Shown: positions 8,597 through 17,649 of the stretch, piece after piece | Layout: the number at the start of each line of letters is the position of its first letter | Numbering within the stretch: position 1 is the first letter of the stretch | Assembly: GCF_026540855.1 (NCBI RefSeq) | Contig: NZ_JALNUP010000016.1 | Location: forward strand, 24,474-88,473 | Origin: Sphingomonas sp. GC_Shp_5 | Lineage (GTDB): Bacteria; Pseudomonadota; Alphaproteobacteria; Sphingomonadales; Sphingomonadaceae | Direction: 5' to 3' | DNA length: 64,000 bases | Notes under the pieces: generated by a model | What the model saw: the letters and a program-made list of their open reading frames with translations, nothing else | What the model was told of the DNA's origin: nothing | Databases searched by the model: none | Program-made: the position numbers and the translations under genes

Positions 8597-9082
8597 CGCC
8601 TTCGCGACATCTGTCGTCGTGGCACCCGGCTCGTTCAACTTCGCGCGGATCTCAGGCAGCTTGTCTGGACTAAGGATACGTTTTCGGCCGGCCTGCGCCA
8701 TTTCGGGCGGGTGCGTCTTGATACCGTGCATGTGCCGATAATGCGTATCCAGCGCGTCGAGTAGGGTGTGCAGCCGATCGTCGCCGTTGGGTTCTATGAC
8801 GATCGCAGGGGAGCAAAGCTCAAAGCTGACGCCGGCTTTGAGGAGCTTGGCGACCGCGCGAATGAGCATGGGGGTCGTCTGGGAAAGGCACGAGAGGTCG
8901 TGGACCTTTACCCGATCGCCTGGTGCGAGCCGGATGCCTTTGCGGGCGAGTATGTCGCCGAGTTGGTTGAAGGTCTTGCGGCCAGCGAAGATCCGAACGT
9001 CGTCCGGCTTGAGACATATTTCTTGAGATTGGACGGACGCCGAGCCTGGGGTTTCGGCGAGGAAAGCGACCGTAGTTCTCAA
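8441..9082 (-). CDS. Recombinase-derived HTH protein, active site apparently lost
   Basis: 213 residues, probable start TTG 9082. The C-terminal part, RKRILSPDKLPEIRAKL then ATTTDVAKALGVGRSTLFNYL, is a Hin/resolvase helix-turn-helix. The N-terminal part follows the serine-recombinase layout. However, the YxRVST motif is replaced by AFLAETPGS and the DRLGRS-like segment by SCLSQT, so the catalytic Ser and Arg appear missing. A role as DNA-binding regulator is likelier than recombination. The last 50 or so residues overlap the XRE-like gene antisense. Confidence 0.65.
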   Translation of the reverse strand: MRTTVAFLAETPGSASVQSQEICLKPDDVRIFAGRKTFNQLGDILARKGIRLAPGDRVKVHDLSCLSQTTPMLIRAVAKLLKAGVSFELCSPAIVIEPNGDDRLHTLLDALDTHYRHMHGIKTHPPEMAQAGRKRILSPDKLPEIRAKLNEPGATTTDVAKALGVGRSTLFNYLERYDLDRRVNRQKKSVGSGPEDSSDQVEVPGPDPHRTRV

Positions 9083-9329
9083 CTTTCTGCCCTTTGCCCG
9101 AGACGCCTCAGCTTGCGAGAGCGCGGAATCCTGTCGGTCCGGACTCTCTTAAAGGGCCATTTCCTATGCGACACGGCACCGTTGAGCAACCTCACCACGA
9201 CACCTCCTTTCGGCTGATTCCGTACCGGTAAGCCAATGGCAATCATGCCGGCTCGTCCGGAATGGGTGTTGCAACGCCGTACACCTTCGATCATAAGACA
9301 TTCCTGCACAGGGTGACGGAGAAGCAGTC

Positions 9330-10133
9330 TTGCTTCCAGTAGGGCTCACGGCAAAGGCGATTCAGCTCTGCGCAGCGGGGTTTGGGGCCGCTATGAGCCC
9401 GCCACCCACGGCCTTTGCGATCACCGTTCACACCGGCGCGACCTTGAGCCGAGAGCCGGTTAATGCAGCCGACGCTGAGGCGACGGTGCGTGATCTGATT
9501 GCGCTGGGCGCCGACTTTACCGCAGGGCCATTGGAGATCGCGGGTCGCGACTTTGCGACCTACGGTATCACACCCGCGTCCGTCTTTGATGCCTGCGCGC
9601 TCGCGCACATCGATGACGGCCAATCCCCTGCTGGCCCATTGGGCACGCCGTCAGTCTCGAACGTGGCGGCTCTTGTCCGCCGCACCTTTGGCGCGCGGAT
9701 CACCGACACGATCCGTCCGATGAACGCGAGCTACGGCGCGCGGTATAGCTGGCACAAATACGGCCAGGCGGTCGATTTTGTGCCTGCGGGCGGGGTCAAC
9801 TCGATCAACCGCGACCAGATCCGCGCGCTCATGGGGCAAAGCGGCATTCGCCTGATTGAGCTGCTGGGGCCGGGCGATCGTGGCCACTCAAATCACTGGC
9901 ATGTCGCCTTTGCGCGGCCCGGACAGGTCATCGACCGGACGCGGCCAATCGAGGAGGACGAGGACTGGATTGTCAACGTCGCACAAGCCGACGAACCGTC
10001 CTCGACGACGCCCCTGGATCCTGAGGCGCCCCCTGCGCCCGCCTCGGCTCTCGTCTCCGCTGTGAAGGCGCCCCCGCAATGGGACGTGTTCGCGAGCGAG
10101 GAATGGCGCGCAGCTCATGGAGGTGGCTCATGA
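9330..10133 (+). CDS. Exported M15-like zinc peptidase, head of T4SS operon
   Basis: 267 residues from TTG 9330 (GGAGAAG upstream) with an N-terminal hydrophobic stretch. The motifs SWHKYGQAVDF and GHSNHWHVAF are the HxxxxxxD and HxH zinc ligands of M15/VanY-type peptidoglycan peptidases. It opens the conjugation operon, ahead of the VirB1 transglycosylase, and overlaps the next gene by 4 bp (ATGA). The likely job is to open the cell wall for the secretion channel. The Pro/Ala-rich C-terminal tail has no assigned function. Confidence 0.8.
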   Translation: MLPVGLTAKAIQLCAAGFGAAMSPPPTAFAITVHTGATLSREPVNAADAEATVRDLIALGADFTAGPLEIAGRDFATYGITPASVFDACALAHIDDGQSPAGPLGTPSVSNVAALVRRTFGARITDTIRPMNASYGARYSWHKYGQAVDFVPAGGVNSINRDQIRALMGQSGIRLIELLGPGDRGHSNHWHVAFARPGQVIDRTRPIEEDEDWIVNVAQADEPSSTTPLDPEAPPAPASALVSAVKAPPQWDVFASEEWRAAHGGGS

Positions 10134-10483
10134 TCGGACGTCTGATGAACAAGCTGGGAGGCGGCACGGGCGCGCTCGCGCTGTGCGCGGCCGGCGTAGT
10201 GACGGTTGCGGCACCGCAACCTGCCTACGCCTCGGATTGGGGGTGCCAGGTGGTGCTCTGCCTCGCGACGCCGGGATCGCCGACCAAGTACGCGGAGTGC
10301 GTACCTCCGATCACGAAACTCTGGAACGCGCTGGCGACGGGCGGTGGGTTTCCCTCCTGCACGGGGGTCGGCATCAAAACTAAGTCGGCAAAGCACGGGT
10401 ACACCATGACCGTGACGCAGACCGACGGCACCACGTCGCGCTATTCGCTCGACACCCGCTACCAGACGGTCACGCAGCAATGA
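10130..10483 (+). CDS. Small exported protein in T4SS operon
   Basis: 117 residues from ATG 10130, overlapping the stop of the peptidase gene. It has a signal peptide with a probable cleavage after AYA, then a Cys-containing domain (WGCQVVLCLATPGSP, AECVPPITKLW, SCTGVG). Cysteines in the exported part suggest disulfides. Proteins of this kind sit before virB1 in alphaproteobacterial T4SS loci, without a known function. Confidence 0.75.
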   Translation: MIGRLMNKLGGGTGALALCAAGVVTVAAPQPAYASDWGCQVVLCLATPGSPTKYAECVPPITKLWNALATGGGFPSCTGVGIKTKSAKHGYTMTVTQTDGTTSRYSLDTRYQTVTQQ

Positions 10484-11076
10484 TCCATGCTGTCGCCGCC
10501 ATCACTGCGCTCGCGCAGCAATGCGCGCCTGAAGTCGCAACCGAGGCGGTGGTGCCGCTGGTTGTGACCGAGAGTGGCGGCGACGATCTGTCGATCAACG
10601 TCAATCGCGGGCCGCGCGTACGCGCCAGCACGGTCGCGGAAGGCGCCGCGCTGGTGCGCCACTACATGGCAGCGGGCTACACGGTCGACGTGGGGTTGGC
10701 CCAGGTAAACTCGGCCAATTTCACGCGGCTCGGCGTCACTGTCGAGCAGGCGTTCGAACCCTGCACGAACCTGCGGCTCGCCTCGTCGATGCTGCAGGAG
10801 GGTTATGGGCTGGCGAGCCGGCACTACAGCGGGTTGGACGCAATCTCAGCGACCTATTCGCTCTACAACACCGGCACGCTAACGCGCGGCTTCCGCAACG
10901 GCTATGTTGGCAGGGTCTGGTCGGCCGCGAGCGGCATGGGCTCGATTGCCGCGCCGCCTCCGATCCCAACATTGCCGAGCGGCGTTGCGACTGCCGCTCC
11001 ATCCAAAGCGCCCTCGCAGAGCGAGAGCTGGGTAGTTGGGCAGATCGCCTCTACCGACGTCGAGGTGTTCAAGTGA
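10480..11076 (+). CDS. virB1: Lytic transglycosylase VirB1
   Basis: 198 residues, overlapping the previous gene by 4 bp (ATGA). VVTESGGDDLSINVN contains the catalytic Glu of the goose-lysozyme/SLT fold, followed by DVGLAQVNSANF and YNTG, all typical of VirB1. It lacks an obvious cleavable signal peptide, so export may use the weak N-terminal hydrophobic run. It cuts glycan strands to let the secretion channel cross the wall. Confidence 0.92.
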   Translation: MIHAVAAITALAQQCAPEVATEAVVPLVVTESGGDDLSINVNRGPRVRASTVAEGAALVRHYMAAGYTVDVGLAQVNSANFTRLGVTVEQAFEPCTNLRLASSMLQEGYGLASRHYSGLDAISATYSLYNTGTLTRGFRNGYVGRVWSAASGMGSIAAPPPIPTLPSGVATAAPSKAPSQSESWVVGQIASTDVEVFK

Positions 11077-12437
11077 GCACCGAGAATACCGCCTCGCGGG
11101 GCGGCCGCAATCCGGAGGCGACTGCCGAGCAGCCGTCCAATTTCCAACTGCCGCCCGATCTGGCGTCCCAGTACCAAGTGCGTGTGATCGAGCCGACCGA
11201 CGGCAGCGAGCGCCGCGTCGGGATGTTCCTGCCCAAGGATCGCGACATTCCGTCGATCGAAATCGGGGGGAATGGCGATCGCATCGTCGCGCGCAACGAG
11301 GATCCGGAGACGATCGCCGCGCTGGTGAAGATCGCCAAGCACAATGGCTGGGAGGGCATCGACGTCGATGGATCGCCCGAGTTTCGCAAAGCCGTGTGGG
11401 CGGCAGGTTCGCGCGAGGGTTTGACCGTCCGTGGCTATGAGCCCGAGTTCGGCGAGCAGGCACGCATGGAAGAGTTGCGCCGCTCCGACGCTGCGCGTCG
11501 CGACCGAGCTGCACCTGAAGCGCCGACCCCGGCGCCCGAACAAGCCGCACCGGCGCCTACGCCTGAGCAAGGGGTGCCGAAATCCGCGATCGAGGTTGGT
11601 GAGCCGACCGTTGCTGCGAGGCCGGTCGATCCTGATCGCGTTGCGGACCCGCAGGATCGCGCGACGGCGAGCAACGGCGTGGAGCTGTCGGACAGCGATC
11701 GCCGACTGCTGCTGACGCTGAGCAGCTTCACCCAGGACCGCAAGGCGCTAACCGAGAACGTGCGCGAGGGCATGGACCCGATGGAGCGCGAGTTTCAGTA
11801 CGAGCGCCTCGACCTGAACCGTGAGGCGCTCGAAGGCGCGCTAGAGCGGGCGCTCGAAAGCCCAACGCTGGTCAGCTCCTTCTCCAAGTCGGGATACGAG
11901 CCCGACGATCTGAGGCAGTTGGCGCGTGAGGGGGCGTGGGACAACGAGGTCGCGGATGCGGTCTACCTCGTTCGCTCCGGGCGAAATCGGCACGACATCG
12001 CCAAAGATGGTGCGGGCCTTAGCGCAGCCGATGAATTGGTCGCGGATCGCGAAGACGCGCAAGTCGCTGAATCGACACGCGCGCCGGAGCGGGAGCCTGC
12101 CTCCGAGCCGCAGATCGTCCGGGAAGAGCGCGAGCACGACGCCGCGGCCGAGCGGCGGCATGAGAGCGAAGAGTTAGCGGAGCTGTTTCTACATGGCGCG
12201 GCCGAGCGGATCTCGGCCGAGCCGAGGCTCGCCAGTGCGCTTGAGGCGCAGGCGACCATGGAAAAGCACCTCAGTCAGGCCTTCGATGGTGATGCGAGCC
12301 GCGTGACGGCCGCCACCCTCGAGAGCCGTCAAATGATCTCGGACGTGCTTCGGCGCGGCCTTGATGTCTCGGTGCGTGAGCCGACGCCAGTTCGGCAAAT
12401 CGAACCACCCCAGCGCACCCCCGACCTGGAGAGGTAA
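11073..12437 (+). CDS. LPD7-domain protein within the virB operon
   Basis: 454 residues from GTG 11073, overlapping virB1 by 4 bp. Residues about 40-115 (IEIGGNGDRIVARNEDPET, then VKIAKHNGWEGIDVDGSPEF) match the large polyvalent protein domain LPD7 found in relaxases and plasmid proteins. A Pro/Ala-rich linker and a long charged, helical C-terminus follow. It could be a DNA-processing accessory or a cargo protein of the secretion system; neither is shown. Its place between virB1 and virB2 is unusual and supports a link to transfer. Confidence 0.75.
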   Translation: MSTENTASRGGRNPEATAEQPSNFQLPPDLASQYQVRVIEPTDGSERRVGMFLPKDRDIPSIEIGGNGDRIVARNEDPETIAALVKIAKHNGWEGIDVDGSPEFRKAVWAAGSREGLTVRGYEPEFGEQARMEELRRSDAARRDRAAPEAPTPAPEQAAPAPTPEQGVPKSAIEVGEPTVAARPVDPDRVADPQDRATASNGVELSDSDRRLLLTLSSFTQDRKALTENVREGMDPMEREFQYERLDLNREALEGALERALESPTLVSSFSKSGYEPDDLRQLAREGAWDNEVADAVYLVRSGRNRHDIAKDGAGLSAADELVADREDAQVAESTRAPEREPASEPQIVREEREHDAAAERRHESEELAELFLHGAAERISAEPRLASALEAQATMEKHLSQAFDGDASRVTAATLESRQMISDVLRRGLDVSVREPTPVRQIEPPQRTPDLER

Positions 12438-12458
12438 ACCCAAGCCATGGAGAGTCGT

Positions 12459-12779
12459 ATGAAATTCACTACGAATATGGGCCGGCTGATGTCGGATGCC
12501 CGTGCTCGGCAGGTTGTCGGTTTCGCCGGCGCGCTTGCTCTGATCTCGATCGCGCAGCCCGCTCTTGCACAGACGTCCATCGAGACCGGCCTCGGCACGA
12601 TCAAGACCTGGATGACCACGGTCGCCTCGGTCGTGGGCGTGATCGCGATTATGGCGGTCGGCTACGCCAAGCTGACCGGCCGGATGGATTGGGGTCGCGC
12701 GGTGACGGTGCTGATCGGCATCGGCATCATCTTCTCGGCGACCACCATCATCACCTGGATGGGCGGAACGGGAACCTGA
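12459..12779 (+). CDS. virB2: T4SS major pilin VirB2
   Basis: About 106 residues. A long signal sequence ends at QPALA, followed by two membrane helices (VVGVIAIMAVGYA and AVTVLIGIGIIFSATTII), the TrbC/VirB2 layout. ATG 12459 has GGAGAG well placed; ATG 12447 is an in-frame alternative. Mature subunits assemble the conjugative pilus. Confidence 0.9.
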   Translation: MKFTTNMGRLMSDARARQVVGFAGALALISIAQPALAQTSIETGLGTIKTWMTTVASVVGVIAIMAVGYAKLTGRMDWGRAVTVLIGIGIIFSATTIITWMGGTGT

Positions 12780-12780
12780 G

Positions 12781-13116
12781 ATGGAAGACAGGCTCGCTGA
12801 GGATAAGGTCTTCCTCGCTCTGACCAGGCCGTCGGTGTTCATGGGATTGCCGCTCGAGGCAATCCTACCGATCATCATGGTCTGCATGGTGTTCTGGGGG
12901 GTGATGCATAATCCCTTCTACCCTCTGGCCCTGTTCGGGGCGCTCTACTTCCCGGCGCGCATGATCGCTCACTACGACTTCAATGCGTTCCGGCTGTGGG
13001 GCCTGTGGTTCCAGACCGGCTTCCTGTCCAAAAATCGCAAGTTCTGGGGAGGCGGGAGCTACTCTCCCGTCCGCCTCGCCAAAGGCGTGAAGCGGAAGCA
13101 GTTCGGCAATGACTGA
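12781..13116 (+). CDS. virB3: T4SS protein VirB3
   Basis: 111 residues. The opening with LTRPSVFMGLPLEA and two hydrophobic segments matches VirB3, an inner-membrane partner of VirB4. It follows virB2 by 1 bp and overlaps virB4 by 8 bp, so the two are translationally coupled. Confidence 0.92.
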   Translation: MEDRLAEDKVFLALTRPSVFMGLPLEAILPIIMVCMVFWGVMHNPFYPLALFGALYFPARMIAHYDFNAFRLWGLWFQTGFLSKNRKFWGGGSYSPVRLAKGVKRKQFGND

Positions 13117-15475
13117 GTTCAAGCTAAAGCATAAGAAGATCGCCGTTCGCGAGGCGGATGACATCAAGTTCATCCCGTACACGCGGCACATCGACGACAC
13201 GCTTGTCGCTCTCGAAGACGGCTCGCTCATGCGCATGTATCGCGTCGATGGGCGGCCGTTCGAGACCAGCGACATTGCCGACCTCAATACTTGGCATAAC
13301 AAGCTCAACATCGCGTGGCGCTCGATCGGAGACGATCGCGTTGCGCTCTGGACCCATCTCGTTCGAACGGCGACCGATCCGATCCTCGAAGGGGAGTTTC
13401 ACTCCGATTTCGCGCGCGGCTTGCAGGAGCGCTACGCCGAGACGCTGAAGGAGAAGGTCCTCTACCACAACGAGTTCTATGTCACGATCCTCGTGCGGCC
13501 GTCGCAGATGGCTGGCGACCAGTTGCTGAAGATCTTCACGAAGCGCAGCGCGAGCGGCGAGATCGATGACCGCGCGCTGACGATCATGGCGGACAAGTGC
13601 CGCGACTTCGAATCCCTTCTCGCCGATGTTTCGCCCGAGCCGCTGTCGCTCTACGAGCATAATGGCGTGATGTTTTCACGTCCGATGGAGGTGCTGCACT
13701 TCATCCTGACCGGCGACCGCATCCGTGTGCCCCTGCTCGATGGTCGGTTGGGTCAGGCGCTCTACACGTCACGGGTGGTTTTCGGACGCGAGGCGGCCGA
13801 AATCCGTCTGCCCCACAAGTCGCATTACCTCGGTATGTTCGGGGTGCGCGAGTATGTCGCGTCAACGCGGACCGGGCAGTTCAATAGCCTGCTGACGCTC
13901 GATTTCCCGTTTGTGCTGACGCAGAGTTTCGCGCCGCTGGTGAAGTCGGTTGCGAGCGAGCGGTTCACGAAAAAGTACAAGCAGATGGTGTCGTCCGACG
14001 ACGCCGGCGTCAGCCAGGCCGAAGAGCTTCTCGACGGCGTGGACGATCTCATGGCGAACCGCTTCGCGATGGGTGAGCATCACCTGTCGATCGCGGTGAT
14101 CGACGAGAACCCGAAGCGGCTGCTGGAGCGCCTGTCCATTGCGCGATCGGCTGCGGCCGATACCGGCATGGTGATGGCGCGCGAGGACGTGGCGCTGGAA
14201 GCCGCGTTCTGGGCGCAGCTCCCGGGCAACTTCAAAATGCGAGCGCGGCCAGCGGTCATCAACAGCCGCAATTTCGCGGCGCTGAGCCCGTTCTACACGT
14301 TCCCTGCAGGGCGAAAGTCCGGGAACCATTGGGGCGAAGCGGTCACGCTGCTCAAGACGCGCGCCGGTTCCTCCTTCTGGTTTAATTTCCACCGCGCCGA
14401 CATCGGTCACACGCTCATCATCGGACCGACGGGCGGCGGTAAGACCGTGTTGCAAAACTTCCTGCAGGCGCAGCTCGAGAAGACCGGCGCCAAGCAGGTC
14501 TTCTTCGACAAGGACCGGGGCGCCGAGATTTTCGTCCGTGCCTGCGGGGGGACGTACCTTGCGCTGCGCAACGGCGAGCCGACCGGATTTGCGCCGCTCA
14601 AAGGTCTTTCACCTACCCCCGATAACATCGCCTTCCTGCGCCAGTTTATCCGCGTGCTGGTGCGTCGCGAACACCGCCCGTTGAGCGTTGCCGAGGAGCG
14701 AATGATCGACGAGGGCATCGAGGCCGTGATGCGGCTGCCGGCGCCATCGCGCTCCTTCAGCGCGCTGCGCGAGATGCTGGGCTACTCAGATGCCGAGGGC
14801 ATCGGTGCGCGGCTAGAACGCTGGTGCCTGGGTGGCCCGCTCGGCTGGGCGTTCGATGGCCCGGCAGACGAAGTGTCGATGGCTGCGCGGTTCGTCGGCT
14901 TCGACATGACGGATTTCCTGGAGAACCCGGAGATCCGCACGCCGACGATGCTGTATCTCTTCCACCGCGTCGACGAGCTGCTGAATGGCCAGCGGGTCGT
15001 CGTCGACGTAGACGAGTTCTGGAAGGCGCTGGAGGACGAGGCTTTCCGTGCGTTCGCGCAGGATGGCCTCAAGACCTTCCGTAAGCGCAACGCCTTCATG
15101 GTCTTCGGCACGCAGTCGCCGGCCGACGCGCTGCGCTCGCCGATCGCGCACTCGATTATCGAACAGTCGGCGACCAAGATCCTGCTGCCAAACTCGGAAG
15201 CCAAGCGGTCGGATTATTGCGATGGGCTTGGTCTGACGGACGCTGAGTACCGGCTCATCCGCGAGGATCTGACGCCGGAAAGTCGGACCTTTCTGGTGAA
15301 GCAGGGGCACACGTCGATCGTCGCTAAGCTCGACCTCGGCGGGATGCCCAATGAGTTGAAAGTGCTTTCTGGCCGCGAGGAAACGCTCGTCGCCATGGAG
15401 GAGGCCATTGCCCATGCGGGCACCGATCCCGCGGCGTGGCTGCCGCACTTCTATGCCAACCAGAGGAGAAGCTGA
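13109..15475 (+). CDS. virB4: T4SS ATPase VirB4
   Basis: 788 residues, the usual length. Walker A (GPTGGGKT) is at about residues 438-445 and Walker B-like VVDVDEFWKALED near 630. The N-terminal CagE/VirB4 region precedes them. It energises pilus assembly and substrate transfer at the inner membrane. There is no frameshift or missing motif. Confidence 0.97.
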   Translation: MTEFKLKHKKIAVREADDIKFIPYTRHIDDTLVALEDGSLMRMYRVDGRPFETSDIADLNTWHNKLNIAWRSIGDDRVALWTHLVRTATDPILEGEFHSDFARGLQERYAETLKEKVLYHNEFYVTILVRPSQMAGDQLLKIFTKRSASGEIDDRALTIMADKCRDFESLLADVSPEPLSLYEHNGVMFSRPMEVLHFILTGDRIRVPLLDGRLGQALYTSRVVFGREAAEIRLPHKSHYLGMFGVREYVASTRTGQFNSLLTLDFPFVLTQSFAPLVKSVASERFTKKYKQMVSSDDAGVSQAEELLDGVDDLMANRFAMGEHHLSIAVIDENPKRLLERLSIARSAAADTGMVMAREDVALEAAFWAQLPGNFKMRARPAVINSRNFAALSPFYTFPAGRKSGNHWGEAVTLLKTRAGSSFWFNFHRADIGHTLIIGPTGGGKTVLQNFLQAQLEKTGAKQVFFDKDRGAEIFVRACGGTYLALRNGEPTGFAPLKGLSPTPDNIAFLRQFIRVLVRREHRPLSVAEERMIDEGIEAVMRLPAPSRSFSALREMLGYSDAEGIGARLERWCLGGPLGWAFDGPADEVSMAARFVGFDMTDFLENPEIRTPTMLYLFHRVDELLNGQRVVVDVDEFWKALEDEAFRAFAQDGLKTFRKRNAFMVFGTQSPADALRSPIAHSIIEQSATKILLPNSEAKRSDYCDGLGLTDAEYRLIREDLTPESRTFLVKQGHTSIVAKLDLGGMPNELKVLSGREETLVAMEEAIAHAGTDPAAWLPHFYANQRRS

Positions 15476-15476
15476 C

Positions 15477-16199
15477 ATGTCGTTCAAGCGCATCATCATG
15501 TTCGCGAGCGCGCCGGTTGCGCTCGCTTCCTTCGCATCACCGGCCTCGGCCCAGGGCATCCCTGTGTTCGATTCCTCGAGCTACCTCCAGGCGCTCGCGA
15601 CGGTGCAGCACACCGCCACGATGATCCAGCAGGGTGAGCAGCAGATCACGCAGGCGACGAACACGTTCAACTCGCTCTCGAAGCTGACCAACGTGAACAA
15701 CATCGCGCCGCAGCTCCTCAATTCGCAGGTTCGCAACATCCTGCCGAATACCACGATCGATGCCTCGACCTTGTTGAGCGGGGATCTGACGAAGCTCGGT
15801 TCGCTCAGCTCGCTGGCGACGAGTATGCAGGCTAAATACGGGCTGTCGTCGACGGGCTCGACCGCAGACGCGGCTTACGCTCAGGCGCTGAAGGATGCGA
15901 CGGGTTCGTCCGCTGCAACCGCTGCGCTCGGCGAAAACACGCTCAGTCTGACGCAAACGCGGATGCAGGGCCTCGATCAGCTCCGCGAACAACTCTCCAG
16001 CGCCAAGGATCCCAAGGACGTGATGGATCTGCAAGCGCGGATCTCGGTCGAGCAGGCACAGCTCCAAAACGACATGCTCAAGATGCAGGCGATCCAGATG
16101 GCGCAGGCCGGTCAGGCGAACTTGCAGATAAGCGCGTCACAAGTCGCCGCGACGCGTGATGAGGCGGCATTTTTCGAAGCCAACACAATCAGGAAGTGA
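15477..16199 (+). CDS. virB5: T4SS minor pilin VirB5
   Basis: 240 residues from ATG 15477, one base after the virB4 stop, with a signal peptide cleaved near ASA. The rest is helical and Gln/Ala-rich (TMIQQGEQQITQATNTFNSL), like VirB5/TraC pilus-tip proteins. Its last residues, DEAAFFEANTIRK, closely resemble the C-terminus of the EexN lipoprotein encoded next. Confidence 0.92.
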   Translation: MSFKRIIMFASAPVALASFASPASAQGIPVFDSSSYLQALATVQHTATMIQQGEQQITQATNTFNSLSKLTNVNNIAPQLLNSQVRNILPNTTIDASTLLSGDLTKLGSLSSLATSMQAKYGLSSTGSTADAAYAQALKDATGSSAATAALGENTLSLTQTRMQGLDQLREQLSSAKDPKDVMDLQARISVEQAQLQNDMLKMQAIQMAQAGQANLQISASQVAATRDEAAFFEANTIRK

Positions 16200-16201
16200 T
16201 G

Positions 16202-16480
16202 ATGCGCAATATACTCCTCCTCTGTGCCCTGCTTGTCGTTTGTGGGTGCCAACAAAAGCAAGACGTCGTGGTGCCCACGACCAAGGAGTTGAAGGCGAAC
16301 CCGCAACTGCTTTCTGAGTGGCGGGCGAAGTGCGACACGGGAGAGTATAGCCATCTTCCAGCCGATCAAAAAGACAACCTCTGCTTCACGACCCGCGAAG
16401 CTGCGCGATCCCTGTCAGTAACTAAGGCCACCAACGAGGAGGCCGACTTCTTCGAGCAGAACACTCGAAGAAAGAAATAG
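16202..16480 (+). CDS. eexN: EexN-family entry-exclusion lipoprotein
   Basis: About 92 residues with lipobox VCGC. The core, ELKANPQLLSEWRAKCDTGEYS then PADQKDNLC, is the EexN pattern: two Cys around an EYS motif. The in-frame triplet GTG-ATG-ATG (16196-16204) gives alternative starts; the last ATG has AGGA seven bases upstream. EexN proteins limit redundant uptake of the same plasmid. The tail EEADFFEQNTRRKK mirrors that of VirB5. Confidence 0.85.
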   Translation: MRNILLLCALLVVCGCQQKQDVVVPTTKELKANPQLLSEWRAKCDTGEYSHLPADQKDNLCFTTREAARSLSVTKATNEEADFFEQNTRRKK

Positions 16481-16522
16481 CTCGCGCTGAGCCTGGATCG
16501 CTGAAGATCGGAACCCGACACG

Positions 16523-17587
16523 ATGCCTGCCACCAATCTCATGACCGTGTTCACGACGATGTATACGTATGTCGAGAGCGCCATAACAACGGCCGTCGCG
16601 AGTTTCGGGTCGGGACTGGTGAGCTTCGTCGCGGCGCCGCTGGCGCTCGCGGCGACCATCTACTTCCTGCTGCTCGGCTTCGCCGTGCTTCGCGGCGCAA
16701 TTCAGGCGCCGCTCCGCGAGCTGGTGTTTCAGGCGGGTAAGGTCGGGTTCGCTCTCGCTGCCGCCAGTGCGGTCGGGTACTCGGCCTTTGTCGTCAATGT
16801 GGTCACAAATCTGCCAAGCGAGATCATCGCCGCAGGATCCGGCACGCCCGTCACCAACCCGGGCACGACCTTCGACACGTATGTCTCCGATACCGGCAAG
16901 GTGGCGGGGAAATTGATCGCCGCGAACGGGCAGGTTCAGTCGCAAGAACAGAAGGGCTTCACCGACTTTCGGACGCCTGTGATCCAGCTCGGGGCAACCC
17001 TCGTCACCTATCTATGCGTCGGTGTGCTTTATGCCTTTGCCTTTGCGTCGGCGTGCATCGGCTTCTGTATCGTCATATTTGCGAAGCTGTCGGTAGCGAT
17101 ATGCGTAGCGCTTGCGCCGCTCGCGCTCGCCTCCTTGCTATTCAATTCGTCACGCTGGCTGTTCGATGGCTGGCTCAAGCAGACCGTCAATTTTGTCCTT
17201 CTCATGGTCGTTATGGCGATCATGACGAAGTTCATCGTCGGGCTGCAAGAGGCCACGATGGATGGCATTATGGGCTCGATCCCTGCTGACGGATCATCGT
17301 TCCTCGTCATGGAGAACGACTACATCACGCTGAAAGCGGGTGTCATGATCGTCGCAACGCTGTGCTGCTGCGCGATCTACATCGTCGGAACGATCTTCTT
17401 CTTCCAGTCGCCGGCGATCGCCGCAGGCATTGCGGGCGGCGCGTCCTCGGGCGGTCATGGCTTCCTGCAAACCGGCGCGAACATGATGACCAATCGTCTC
17501 ATGTTCCGTCGCGCCACCCAACCTCGGGCGACCGCGAGTTCGGGCAGCACCGGGGGGTCGGCGTCGCGCTCTGGCCGGGGGGGCTGA
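16523..17587 (+). CDS. virB6: T4SS inner-membrane protein VirB6
   Basis: 354 residues with several strong membrane helices (for example PLALAATIYFLLLGFAVL and AICVALAPLALASLLF) and the VirB6/TrbL pattern around SSRWLFDGWLKQTVNF. The C-terminus is Gly/Ser-rich. It forms part of the inner-membrane channel. In other systems VirB6-type proteins are the donor-side target of exclusion lipoproteins, which fits the adjacent eexN. Confidence 0.93.
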   Translation: MPATNLMTVFTTMYTYVESAITTAVASFGSGLVSFVAAPLALAATIYFLLLGFAVLRGAIQAPLRELVFQAGKVGFALAAASAVGYSAFVVNVVTNLPSEIIAAGSGTPVTNPGTTFDTYVSDTGKVAGKLIAANGQVQSQEQKGFTDFRTPVIQLGATLVTYLCVGVLYAFAFASACIGFCIVIFAKLSVAICVALAPLALASLLFNSSRWLFDGWLKQTVNFVLLMVVMAIMTKFIVGLQEATMDGIMGSIPADGSSFLVMENDYITLKAGVMIVATLCCCAIYIVGTIFFFQSPAIAAGIAGGASSGGHGFLQTGANMMTNRLMFRRATQPRATASSGSTGGSASRSGRGG

Positions 17588-17649
17588 GCATCACTTTTCA
17601 CTCATCAACTTCGGAGCCGCCCGCGCGGAACGATACGAACGGAGACCGT

